Shown here one piece after another: positions 1 through 7,360 of a stretch of DNA of 25,500 nt. Under the pieces are notes generated by a model, which worked only from the letters and a program-made list of their open reading frames with translations, did not search any database and had not been told where the DNA came from. Source of the DNA: CAZEJK01 sp964512045 (GTDB lineage: Bacteria > Acidobacteriota > Thermoanaerobaculia > Thermoanaerobaculales > Sulfomarinibacteraceae); assembly GCA_964512045.1 (NCBI GenBank), contig CAZEJK010000055.1:1-25500 (forward strand), written 5' to 3'. A program made the position numbers and the translations under genes. Numbering within the stretch: position 1 is the first letter of the stretch; every line of letters starts with the position of its first letter.

Positions 1-1071
1 GGGTCCGGCGCCGTAGTCGCCGAGCACCTCCGCCGACGCCGGACCGAGGAACAGCGCCCCCCAGTGGTTGAGCTTCGCGGCTGCGGCGTCGATGTCGTCG
101 ACCAGCACCTGGAGATGCTCGGGTGCGAGCCGATCGCACACCGCGGCGGCCTCCTCCAGGTCGCGGACCAGGGCCACGAACCCGTTGCCGAGCGCGGCCA
201 GGGCGACGTCGCGGGTGGGCAGGTCCTCGAGCTGTCGGCCGAGGGCCGCCTCGACGGCGTCGGCCAGCTGCTTTGAGGTGGTCACCAGCACCGGCAGGGC
301 GTCCGGGTCGTGCTCTGCCTGGGCGAGCAGGTCTGCGGCCACGGTCTCGGCGTCGGCGCTGTCGTCGCCGAGCACCACCAGCTCGGAGGGTCCGGCGAGC
401 ATGTCGATCGCCACGCGTCCCACCACCAGCTTCTTCGCGGCGGTGACCCAGCGGTTGCCGGGGCCGACGATCACATCACAGCCCGGTACCGGCCCGGCGC
501 CGTAGGCGAGGGCGGCGATCGCTTGCGCACCACCCACCGGGATCAGCGCGGTGGCGCCGGCGATCGATGCGGCGGCCAGTGTGGCGGGCTCCGGCTTGGG
601 TGACGCCACCCAGATCTCCTCGACACCGGCCACGCGGGCCGTCACGGCCGTCATCAGCACCGACGATGGCAGCGGGTAGCGGCCGCCCGGAGCGTAGCAG
701 CCGGCTCGCGCCATTGGTGCCAGCTCCTGACCGGCGTGACCGCCAGGAACCTCGACCGTCATCGGCTGGATCGAGGCGAGCTGCGCCTCGGCGAAGGCGG
801 CGATCTGTGCCGCGGTGCGCTCGAGCAGAGCGCGCTCGTCGTCGGGCAGACGTGCACGTGCTGCTGCGAGCTCGTCGGCGCCGAGCACCAGCGGCGCGCC
901 GGGGGCCAGCTCGCCGAACCGCTCGGCCCACTGGCGGAGTGCACGTTCGCCATCAGAGCGGACCGCATCCACGATGGTGGCGGTCTTGAGCAGCGTGTCC
1001 GTGTCCACGGGCTCCCGGGCCAGCGGACCGATCTCGTCGAGCGTCGTGCGGTTCCATCGGAACGGGATCAT
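1..1071 (-). CDS. hisD: Histidinol dehydrogenase, C-terminus beyond window
   Basis: Catalyses the last two steps of histidine synthesis, oxidising histidinol to histidine with two NAD+ in the cytoplasm. 357 residues are visible; the family is about 430 long, so roughly the last 70 lie beyond the left edge and this is an edge cut, not a truncation. Motifs seen on the minus strand: CYAPGGRYPLPSS near 125-137, VGPGNRWVTAAKKLV near 202-216, IDMLAGPSELVVLGD near 222-236, QAEHD with the expected zinc ligands Gln251 and His254, and APEHL with the catalytic Glu318-His319 pair. The ATG at 1071 overlaps the TGA of the upstream hisA-IE gene by four bases (ATGA), so the two are translationally coupled. 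It is the last visible gene of the his operon. Confidence 0.96.
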   Translation of the reverse strand, partial: MIPFRWNRTTLDEIGPLAREPVDTDTLLKTATIVDAVRSDGERALRQWAERFGELAPGAPLVLGADELAAARARLPDDERALLERTAAQIAAFAEAQLASIQPMTVEVPGGHAGQELAPMARAGCYAPGGRYPLPSSVLMTAVTARVAGVEEIWVASPKPEPATLAAASIAGATALIPVGGAQAIAALAYGAGPVPGCDVIVGPGNRWVTAAKKLVVGRVAIDMLAGPSELVVLGDDSADAETVAADLLAQAEHDPDALPVLVTTSKQLADAVEAALGRQLEDLPTRDVALAALGNGFVALVRDLEEAAAVCDRLAPEHLQVLVDDIDAAAAKLNHWGALFLGPASAEVLGDYGAGP

Positions 1072-2342
1072 GAGGTGCCTCCCTGGCCATCGGTGCGGCT
1101 GCCGTCACGCCGGCGCACGGCCTTGGCGCGACGGTCGAGCTCGGCGAGCACCTCGGTGAGCGAGACGCCGCGGGAGATCGCAGCGGCTGCGGTGAAGTAC
1201 AGACAGTCGGCGGCCTCCCACACCACCTCGTGGTGCTCGGTCGCGGCGGCGAGCTCCGCTGCCTCCTCGGCGAGCTTGGCGCCGAGGAGCTCGGGGTCGT
1301 TGGCGAGCCGGACCGTGTACGAGCCAGGGGATGCGTTCTCGAGCCGCTCGCTGAGACGTCGCTCGAGCCCGCCGAGGCCGTGGTCGCCGTCCCAGCAGGT
1401 GCGCTGCCCGAGGTGGCAGAACCCTTCGCCGGTCTGGCGAACGGTGAACCGCAGGGCGTCGCGGTCGCAGTCCACGTCCACCCTGAGGAGCTCCTGGGTG
1501 TTGCCCGAGGTGGCGCCCTTGACCCACAGGCCTCGCGAACGGGAGCGGTAGATCCCCTGGCGTCGGGTGATGGCGGCGATGAGCGACTCGTGGTCCGAGT
1601 ACACCAGACCGAGGGCCTGGCCGTGCTCGTCGGTGACCACGGTCGGCCACAGCCCGTCCGGGCGATCGCTGGAGAGCACCGCCGCGACGGCGGCGCCCAG
1701 ATCCATGCGGCCGGTGTACAGCGCCATCCCCACCTGGGCGTCGGCGCCGATCCGGTCGAGCTCGGCGATCTCCGTTGCGGTGGTGACGCCGCCAGCGACG
1801 GTCACAGGCGTCTGCCCGGCGGCCTCGACCACGGCGCGGGCCGCGTCGAGATCGATGCCGCCGAGCCGCCCTTCCCGCTCGACGAAGGTGACCAGGAAGC
1901 TGCCAGCCAGCTCCCGGAGCTCGGCGATCCGGTCGAGCACCCGCGCTCCGGTGGCCTGCTGCCAGCCCTCGACCACCACCTCGCCGTCGACGTTGTCGAG
2001 GGCCACCATGACGCGCTCGCGTGGCAGCTCGCTCAGCACCTCGGGGCGAGCCGCGGTGCCGAGGATCACCCGGTCGGCGCCGGCATCCAACCACTCCAAC
2101 GCGCTGTCGATCGAGCGGATCCCGCCACCGACACGGCACGGGTAGCGGCGCACCAGCTCGCGCACGATGCCGGCGTTGCTGCCTCGGCCCAAGGCGGCGT
2201 CGAGATCGATGACAGCCAACGGACCAGCCACTGCGAACCGCTCGGCAACGGCGAGCGGATCGCCGGCCTCGAGGGCGCGCTCGCGGCCGCCGATGAGCTG
2301 CACCGCCTGGCCGTCCATGAGATCGATGGAAGGGATGATCAT
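1068..2342 (-). CDS. hisA-hisIE: HisA-HisI-HisE triple-domain histidine biosynthesis fusion
   Basis: 424 residues. Residues 1-225 are a HisA (ProFAR isomerase) barrel: IDLMDG with Asp7, LDNVDG with Asp116, and Thr152 match the residues needed for catalysis in Thermotoga HisA. Residues about 226-318 are phosphoribosyl-AMP cyclohydrolase (HisI): SRSRGLWVKGATSGN, the DxDxD magnesium site at 291-295, and zinc cysteines 292, 309 and 316. Residues about 322-410 are phosphoribosyl-ATP pyrophosphohydrolase (HisE): EEAAEL at 359-364 and WEAADCLYF at 375-383. One chain thus covers steps 2, 3 and 4. HisIE fusions are common in bacteria, but addition of HisA is not, and the HisIE wording (DRPDGL, LGLVYS, GFCHL, WEAAD) follows my memory of fungal His4. 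The ATG at 2342 overlaps the hisF stop (ATGA). All active-site residues are present, so all three activities are inferred to be functional. Confidence 0.95.
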   Translation of the reverse strand: MIIPSIDLMDGQAVQLIGGRERALEAGDPLAVAERFAVAGPLAVIDLDAALGRGSNAGIVRELVRRYPCRVGGGIRSIDSALEWLDAGADRVILGTAARPEVLSELPRERVMVALDNVDGEVVVEGWQQATGARVLDRIAELRELAGSFLVTFVEREGRLGGIDLDAARAVVEAAGQTPVTVAGGVTTATEIAELDRIGADAQVGMALYTGRMDLGAAVAAVLSSDRPDGLWPTVVTDEHGQALGLVYSDHESLIAAITRRQGIYRSRSRGLWVKGATSGNTQELLRVDVDCDRDALRFTVRQTGEGFCHLGQRTCWDGDHGLGGLERRLSERLENASPGSYTVRLANDPELLGAKLAEEAAELAAATEHHEVVWEAADCLYFTAAAAISRGVSLTEVLAELDRRAKAVRRRDGSRTDGQGGTS

Positions 2343-3139
2343 CGCGAGACCTCCGTTGTGGTCGGCTTCTGTTTTCCCCGCACCGCGTAGCCTCCATGGC
2401 TGCCGGCGAGCTGCTGGAGCCGCTCCTTGAGCCCGCCGACCGTGGTGGCGCCGTAGTGGAGGATCGAGGCGGCGAGGACGGCGTCGGCGCCGGCGGCCAG
2501 AGCCTCGGCCATGTGCTCCGGAGTCGAGGCCCCGCCGGAGGCGATGATCGGGACGTCCACCGCGCGACGCACCGCAGCGATCAGCTCCAGATCGTAGCCG
2601 TCGCCGGTGCCGTCCCGGTCCCAGCTGGTGAGAAGGATCTCGCCGGCGCCGCGGTCAGCCGCCTCGCGAGCCCATGCGATCGCATCGATCCCGGGACGGT
2701 CGCGCCCGGAGCGGACCACGACCTCCCAGCTGGAGCCGTTGCGCGCGGCATCCAGTGCGAGCACGGTGCACTGGCAGCCGAACTCGCGCGCGAGCTCGCC
2801 GAGCAGCTCCGGCCGGAGGACCGCAGCGGTGTTGGTGGACACCTTGTCCGCGCCGGCGGTCAGCAGCGCCTCCGCGTCGCGGGCCTCGCGGACGCCGCCG
2901 CCGGCGGTGAGCGGCAGCGGCAGCACCTGGCGGATGCCGGCGATCACCTCCAGGTGGTGGCCGCGGGCCTCCGGGGTGGCGGCCACGTCGAGGACGACGA
3001 GCTCGTCAGCGTCCTGCTCGGCGTACATGGCGGCCAGCTCCACGGGGTCGCCGGCATCGCGCAACCCCTGGAAGCGGACGCCCTTGACGACGCGGCCGCG
3101 GGCGACGTCGAGACACGGGATGACTCGGGCCATCAGCAT
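2339..3139 (-). CDS. hisF: Imidazole glycerol phosphate synthase, cyclase subunit
   Basis: Cyclase half of IGP synthase; with HisH it uses ammonia from glutamine to turn PRFAR into IGP and AICAR. 266 residues, a normal length. The beta-strand 1 motif IPCLDV carries Asp11 and VLALDA carries Asp130, the two catalytic aspartates; Lys19 of the ammonia gate and Asp98 (GADKVS) are present. TSWDRDGTGDGYD near 171-183 and ASGGAS near 200-205 form phosphate-binding loops; Trp173 is unusual where Ile or Met is common. I chose the ATG at 3139 because GGAGG lies 7 bases upstream; the alternative ATG at 3133 would start two codons later. The start lies inside the end of hisH, consistent with stoichiometric HisH:HisF synthesis. 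Confidence 0.96.
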   Translation of the reverse strand: MLMARVIPCLDVARGRVVKGVRFQGLRDAGDPVELAAMYAEQDADELVVLDVAATPEARGHHLEVIAGIRQVLPLPLTAGGGVREARDAEALLTAGADKVSTNTAAVLRPELLGELAREFGCQCTVLALDAARNGSSWEVVVRSGRDRPGIDAIAWAREAADRGAGEILLTSWDRDGTGDGYDLELIAAVRRAVDVPIIASGGASTPEHMAEALAAGADAVLAASILHYGATTVGGLKERLQQLAGSHGGYAVRGKQKPTTTEVSR

Positions 3140-3741
3140 GCGGACACCTCCAACCAGCGCTCGAGGAGCCGGGCGCCCCACGGGCCGGAGAGCTCGGGGT
3201 GGAACTGACAGGCCAGGATCGGCCCGCGCTCCAGCGCTGCGATAAACCGCTCCGAGTGCTCGGACCACGCTGCGGACCACCCTTCGGGAACCTCCGTGAG
3301 GCGGTACGAGTTGGCGAAGTAGGCCGCACCGTCGGTCAGGATCCGACACGAGGGGTCCGCGGCTACGGTGTTCCAGCCCAGCTGTGGGACGCGCTGGCCC
3401 GGCGGAAACCGACCAACCGTAGCATCCAGGACGCCGAGCCCTTCGACGCCGGGGCTCTCGCTCGAGCCGGTCGCGAGCACCTGCAGGCCGAGGCAGATGG
3501 CCAGCGTCGGGCGGTTCGCCTGGACGCGCTCGCGGACCGGCTCGTCCAGGCCGTTGTCACGCAGCCGTGCGACCACTGGACCGAACGCTCCGACGCCGGG
3601 GAGCACGAGCCGCTCGGCGGAGCGGACGGTCTCCGGGTCGGTGGTGACCTCGGGTGAGGCGCCCGCGCGGCGGAGCGCTGCGAGCACGGAGGCCGTGTTG
3701 GCGGTGCCGGTGTGGACCACCGGGATGGTGCTCGAGGCCAT
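3133..3741 (-). CDS. hisH: Imidazole glycerol phosphate synthase, glutamine amidotransferase subunit
   Basis: Class I glutaminase that supplies ammonia to HisF. 202 residues from the ATG at 3741. LPGVGAFG near 47-54 is the oxyanion-region loop, ICLGLQVL holds nucleophile Cys83, and QFHPE holds His181 and Glu183, completing the Cys-His-Glu triad. Two conserved patches differ from the usual enterobacterial form: PQLGWN where PHMGWN is usual, and FANSY where HSY is common. Both lie near the HisF interface, so activation coupling could differ slightly. A GTG at 3744 is an alternative start, but the AAAGGGG site sits better for the ATG. The stop codon of hisB overlaps the start as TGATG. Confidence 0.95.
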   Translation of the reverse strand: MASSTIPVVHTGTANTASVLAALRRAGASPEVTTDPETVRSAERLVLPGVGAFGPVVARLRDNGLDEPVRERVQANRPTLAICLGLQVLATGSSESPGVEGLGVLDATVGRFPPGQRVPQLGWNTVAADPSCRILTDGAAYFANSYRLTEVPEGWSAAWSEHSERFIAALERGPILACQFHPELSGPWGARLLERWLEVSAC

Positions 3742-4328
3742 CACAGCGCCCCTTTCGTGCTCGGGATCGCGGTGCGATCGGTGGTCTCAATGGCGGCGCG
3801 GAGCGCCAGCGCCAGCGCCTTGAACGCGGCCTCCACCTTGTGGTGGTCGTTGGCGCCGCGGAGCACGTCCACGTGGATCGCGGCGCGGCTCGCCATCGCC
3901 AGCGAGATCATCACGTGGGCGAGGTTCTCGGAGGCCACATCGCCGATCATCGGTCGCTGGAGATCGAGGTGGATCTCCGGCCACGGACGGCCCGAGAGGT
4001 CGACCACGGCGCGGGCCAGTGCCTCGTCCAACGGTGCGAACGCGGAGCCGAACCGGCGGATCCCGCGGCGCTCGCCGAGCGTTTCGTCGAGCGCCTGGCC
4101 GAGTGCCAGTGCGCAGTCCTCGGCGGTGTGGTGGTCGTCCACCTGCAGGTCGCCGGTGCACTCTAACCGCAGGTCCCAGCCGGCGTGGTACGCCAGGGCG
4201 GTGAGCATGTGGTCCAGGAAGCCGAGGCCAGTGGCGACGGCGACCCCGCCGCTGCCGTCCAGGCTCAGCTCGAGCTGGATGGAGGTTTCTTTGGTGGTGC
4301 GGGTGACGGTGGCGGATCGGGAGCTCAT
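3741..4328 (-). CDS. hisB: Imidazoleglycerol-phosphate dehydratase
   Basis: Manganese enzyme that dehydrates IGP to imidazole acetol phosphate. 195 residues, the size of stand-alone IGPD; there is no N-terminal histidinol-phosphatase domain as in the enterobacterial bifunctional HisB. Metal-binding and catalytic motifs: GFLDHML at 36-42, DDHHTAEDCALALGQAL at 64-80, FGSAFAPLDEALA near 93-105, and GANDHHKVEAAFKA near 158-171. I chose the ATG at 4328, which overlaps the hisC-HAD stop by ATGA; a longer open frame upstream is a shadow of that gene. Because HisB here lacks a phosphatase, the HAD domain fused to the upstream aminotransferase is the local candidate for that step. Confidence 0.96.
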   Translation of the reverse strand: MSSRSATVTRTTKETSIQLELSLDGSGGVAVATGLGFLDHMLTALAYHAGWDLRLECTGDLQVDDHHTAEDCALALGQALDETLGERRGIRRFGSAFAPLDEALARAVVDLSGRPWPEIHLDLQRPMIGDVASENLAHVMISLAMASRAAIHVDVLRGANDHHKVEAAFKALALALRAAIETTDRTAIPSTKGAL

Positions 4329-6082
4329 GAGCGTACCTCCGGTCGGTCGAGCAGCTCGAGGAGCGCTTCGGTGGACGCAGCCACCCGGGCAGCGCCGGCT
4401 GACTCCAGCGCTCGAGCCGCGGTGGCTGGATCGTCGCCTGGAGGCGCGACACCGACCGGGACGACACCGGCTGCGCGCGCGGCGCGGAGGTCGTCTGGAG
4501 TGTCGCCGATCAACCATGCGCGGCGGACGCCGAGGCGGTCAAGGGCCAGGCGCACTGGCGCAGGGTCAGGCTTGAGCGGCGCGTCCTCCATCGACACGAC
4601 GGCGGTGAACAGATCACCGATGCCCCAGCGATCGAGGAAGCGCTCGGCATCGGCGCGCGGGCGGCCGGTGACAACGGCCAGCGGTCGCCGGGAGGCGAGG
4701 TTGCGCAGCTGCTCCGCGTCGATCAGCAGGGTCTCGCGCTCACGCAGCCCCGGGGCCTCGTCGGTGCCTTGATAGAGCGTCTCGAACCGCTCGGTCACCT
4801 CGTCGAGGGAGCGCTCGATCCCGCGCTCGGCGAGCAGACGCCGGGTCAGCACCCAGTCGTTGTTCGCGTCGCCGGCGGCCTTGGCAGCCGCGATCGCCTC
4901 GGGTTTCAGCTCGGCGCCGAGCTCACGGGCGGTGGCGAGGATCGCTGCGCGGTACGACTGCGACACGTCGGCGAGCACCCCGTCCATGTCGAACAGGAGC
5001 GCCTCGGGCTCGAGGGCGGCTTCGAGAGCCGCCTCGAGACGGTCGAGGTCCGCATCGGAGGCGGGGACGGTGATCCGTAGCCAGCCGGCGAGCTGCGGCG
5101 AGGTGAACCGACGGACCGCGATGCCCAGCCCGGCCAGTGCATCGCGGACCCAGTCGGCGTCGGCGAACCGCACCAGGATGAAGTTCGCCTGGGACGGCAG
5201 CGGGTCCCCGCCGAGCCGGCGTAGCGTGTTGGCGAGCCGGCTGCGGCGGGCGCGAGTCGCGGCGATCGGGCCTTCCGGGGGACCCGAGAGCCGGCCGAGC
5301 ATGCCGTTGACGGCGGCGAGTGACGGTGCCGCCACCGAGTACGGCTGGCCGACGGCGCGGAGCCAACCGATGACGGTGGGTGGTCCCGCCACATAGCCGA
5401 CGCGCAGCCCAGCGCACCCCCAGGCCTTGGAGAAGGTGCGGAACACCAACGTGTTGGGCAGCTCGAGTGCCACCCGCGTCAGGTCCTCGTCAGCGAACTC
5501 GATGTAGGCCCCGTCGAGGAGGATCAGGGTGCTCGGGAGGCGGCCGGCCAGAGCTTGCAGGTCGTCAGCGGAGAGGACCGCGCCGGTGGGGTTGTTTGGG
5601 CTGACCGCCGCCACCAGGACGGTGCGATCGGTGGCCTGCTCGCAGACCGCGTCCACCGGGAAGCCGTCCCGCCACCACTCGATCTCGGTCAGGTCGGCGC
5701 CGGCGAGGCGGACGTACCGGCCGAGCATCTCGAACGTCGGCGTGGTCAGGATCGCCTCGCGGCCGGGTGCGCAGACCACCCGGATGGCGCGCTCGAGGGC
5801 GTCGTCGGCGCCGGCCGTGACCAGAACACCGGCGGGCTCGAGACCCCAGCGCTCGGCGATCGAGCGTTCCAGGCTGCTGGTGGAAGGGTAGCGGTTGAGC
5901 GGCAGCTGGGCCGCCTCGGACAGGGCTGTGGCAGCCTCGGGTCCGGGGGCGGCGCCCTCGTTGGAGTCCAGGTACAGGTCGATGGCGGACGGCGGGCGTC
6001 CGGGAGAGTACGGCTTGAGCGAGGCCACGAACGGCACCGGCTTCAGTTGCGGAGGGCTCGGAGAGTCGGGTACGGGGCTCAT
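4325..6082 (-). CDS. hisC: Histidinol-phosphate aminotransferase fused to HAD-superfamily phosphatase
   Basis: 585 residues in two domains. Residues about 15-355 are a PLP aminotransferase of the HisC type: SPNNPTGAVL at 161-170, LLDGAYIEFAD at 188-198, and RTFSKAWGCAGLRVGY at 215-230 with PLP lysine Lys219. Residues about 360-580 are a HAD subfamily IA hydrolase: motif I DMDGVLAD from 365, motif II VTGRPR from 471, Lys504 in LKPDP, and motif IV GDTPDD at 526-531; the helical cap lies between motifs I and II. The first domain makes histidinol phosphate. The second is inferred to dephosphorylate it, since no other histidinol-phosphatase gene is seen in the operon. This HAD type recalls the TIGR01548 family of uncertain function. 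GAGAGGA precedes the ATG. The phosphatase assignment is by context; the domain calls are firm. Confidence 0.94.
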   Translation of the reverse strand: MSPVPDSPSPPQLKPVPFVASLKPYSPGRPPSAIDLYLDSNEGAAPGPEAATALSEAAQLPLNRYPSTSSLERSIAERWGLEPAGVLVTAGADDALERAIRVVCAPGREAILTTPTFEMLGRYVRLAGADLTEIEWWRDGFPVDAVCEQATDRTVLVAAVSPNNPTGAVLSADDLQALAGRLPSTLILLDGAYIEFADEDLTRVALELPNTLVFRTFSKAWGCAGLRVGYVAGPPTVIGWLRAVGQPYSVAAPSLAAVNGMLGRLSGPPEGPIAATRARRSRLANTLRRLGGDPLPSQANFILVRFADADWVRDALAGLGIAVRRFTSPQLAGWLRITVPASDADLDRLEAALEAALEPEALLFDMDGVLADVSQSYRAAILATARELGAELKPEAIAAAKAAGDANNDWVLTRRLLAERGIERSLDEVTERFETLYQGTDEAPGLRERETLLIDAEQLRNLASRRPLAVVTGRPRADAERFLDRWGIGDLFTAVVSMEDAPLKPDPAPVRLALDRLGVRRAWLIGDTPDDLRAARAAGVVPVGVAPPGDDPATAARALESAGAARVAASTEALLELLDRPEVRS

Positions 6083-6103
6083 GGTGTTCCTCTCGTGTGT
6101 TCT

Positions 6104-7006
6104 TCACGGAACGATCTGGGCGAGACGGGTGACGACGACATCGGTGCCTCCGTGCTCCTTGAGCCGCGGGACCACCTCGGGGAGCTGGGCGCGTGGAACA
6201 GCGGCCTTGACCGCGTAGCCCGATCCGCCGGCGAGCTGGGACACTGTGGGGTGGCGCATGCACGGCAACACCTTCAGCAGCTCGTCGAGCCGGTCGGGCT
6301 CGACGTTGACCTCGACCATCACCCGCAGTCGCGCCTCGAGCACCGAACGAACGAGAAGTACCAGGCGGTCGATGGCGGTCCGTCGCGAGGGGTCCTCAAG
6401 GGCGGAGGGGTTGGCGTACAGGCGCGTCGAGGAGGTCATGAGCTCATCGACGATCGCGAGGTGGTTGGCCTGCAAGGTGGAGCCGGTGGCGGTGTTGTCG
6501 ACGATCAGATCGGCATCCTCCGGGGGGAACACCTCGGTGGCGCCGTAGGAGCGCATGAACGTGGCATCCAGCCCGCGCTCGGCCACCCAACGAGCCGTCA
6601 GGCGCTCGTACTCCGAGGCCACGACGAGCGGTCGTGAGGGGAGCTGTCCGTTCTCCAGCAGCGACTCGGGAGCTGCGGCCACGACGCGCACGGGGTCGAG
6701 GCCGGTGTCGATGAGCTCAACCAGCTCGCCGTCCAGCTCGCCGTCCAGCTCGGCGACCCAGTCGGCGCCGGCAAAGCCCACATCGCGCGAGCCGGCGTGG
6801 AGCATCTCGACCACGTTCTGCGGCTTGAGGATCTTGACCTGGCAGTCGGGGAGCGTCACGTGGGGCCGGTAGGAGCGCGCCGTCTGGCGGAGCTGGATAC
6901 CGGCCTCGGCGAGCAGCTGCTCGATGCCTGCAAGCATCCGGCCTTTGGGTATTGCCAGCTGGAGTGACGAGCTGGAGATGAAAGTGCCAGTGCGATCTGA
7001 TGTCAT
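6104..7006 (-). CDS. hisG: ATP phosphoribosyltransferase, long form
   Basis: First committed enzyme of histidine synthesis, joining ATP and PRPP. 300 residues, the long form with a C-terminal ACT-like regulatory domain (about 220-300) that binds histidine for feedback inhibition, so no HisZ partner is needed. Seen: LAIPKGRM near 17-24, FAGADWVAEL near 78-87, and the PRPP loop in DNTATGSTLQANHL near 172-185. The ATG at 7006 is preceded by GGAGG at 6-base spacing. It is the first structural gene after the His-rich leader; hisC follows after 21 bases. An in-frame 12-base triplication at 6721-6756 inserts a repeated ELDG stretch near residues 86-95, apparently in a surface loop. Confidence 0.96.
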   Translation of the reverse strand: MTSDRTGTFISSSSLQLAIPKGRMLAGIEQLLAEAGIQLRQTARSYRPHVTLPDCQVKILKPQNVVEMLHAGSRDVGFAGADWVAELDGELDGELVELIDTGLDPVRVVAAAPESLLENGQLPSRPLVVASEYERLTARWVAERGLDATFMRSYGATEVFPPEDADLIVDNTATGSTLQANHLAIVDELMTSSTRLYANPSALEDPSRRTAIDRLVLLVRSVLEARLRVMVEVNVEPDRLDELLKVLPCMRHPTVSQLAGGSGYAVKAAVPRAQLPEVVPRLKEHGGTDVVVTRLAQIVP

Positions 7007-7055
7007 GGTCTGCCTCCGGTGCGACCCGACCGGCGACCGACCTCCGAAACGAGCT

Positions 7056-7078
7056 CGACGCCGGCTGGGCCGGCGTCG
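7056..7078 (-). terminator. Candidate his attenuator hairpin
   Basis: Perfect inverted repeat with 10-base arms (CGACGCCGGC and GCCGGCGTCG) and a 3-base loop, between the his leader peptide and hisG. The run after it on the minus strand is only CTCGTTTC, so the U-tract is poor; this is common in GC-rich genomes but weakens the call. Seven bases of its left arm and loop (7067-7073) are perfectly complementary to 7119-7125 inside the leader reading frame, giving a mutually exclusive antiterminator. An outer stem CCGAAAC/GTTTCGG (7044-7050 with 7084-7090) also encloses it. Confidence 0.6.
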
Positions 7079-7106
7079 TGATGGTTTCGGTCTGCGCTTT
7101 GCGTGC

Positions 7107-7181
7107 CTACACCGTCATCCGGCCCCAGCTGGGATGCTCGTGATGATGATGGTGCAACGCATAGCTCATCGTTCCGTTCAT
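7107..7181 (-). CDS. hisL: his operon leader peptide
   Basis: Short frame of 24 codons on the minus strand with five consecutive His codons and a sixth two codons later (residue string LHHHHHEH, codons at 7134-7154), ending at TAG 7107-7109, about 100 bases before hisG. Such a run is the hallmark of a histidine attenuator, where ribosome stalling on uncharged tRNA-His prevents termination. The ATG at 7181 lies 7 bases after a TAGGTT -10 box, so this start would be at or next to the 5' end of a leaderless transcript; a second in-frame ATG at 7169 gives 20 codons. The GGGCCGG segment used for antitermination overlaps the codons after the His run. Confidence 0.85.
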   Translation of the reverse strand: MNGTMSYALHHHHHEHPSWGRMTV

Positions 7182-7188
7182 CGGGAGC

Positions 7189-7218
7189 AACCTACCCTGT
7201 TTCTCACGGCGGTGTCAA
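7189..7218 (-). promoter_or_regulatory. his operon promoter
   Basis: Consensus -35 TTGACA (7218-7213 on the minus strand), an 18-base spacer, and -10 TAGGTT (7194-7189). The predicted start of transcription falls about 7 bases downstream, at or next to the A of the leader ATG at 7181. Spacing and -10 type match the trp promoter in this window, which supports both calls. Confidence 0.7.
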
Positions 7219-7251
7219 CCCTCACGCTCGCATCCGCCATTCCCGCCGGTT

Positions 7252-7353
7252 CGCGGCCGTGGCTCCGGATCTCCGAGCTCCTGGCCTTCGGGTTGACGGA
7301 GGTGCCCTCCTGGTTGGTCGATTCCAGGCGTGACCTTTGCTCCCACGGCCGCG
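7252..7353. repeat. Long-range 11-base inverted repeat between oadB and the his promoter
   Basis: CGCGGCCGTGG at 7252-7262 is the exact reverse complement of CCACGGCCGCG at 7343-7353. The arms are 80 bases apart, so they could close a large stem just after the oadB stop, or be two binding sites. A smaller GGAGG-TGC-CCTCC hairpin lies between them. No oadB terminator with a T-run was seen, so this structure could contribute to separating the oad and his transcripts. Confidence 0.4.
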
Positions 7354-7360
7354 TCAATGG

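Noticed and set aside
1230..2390. Long plus-strand open frame of 386 codons opposite hisA-IE
   Set aside because: Antisense shadow of a GC-rich gene; no recognisable domain, while the minus strand encodes complete HisA-I-E motifs.
7007..7360. T-box riboswitch upstream of hisG
   Set aside because: No T-box core or specifier stem was found; the His-codon leader peptide explains the region better.
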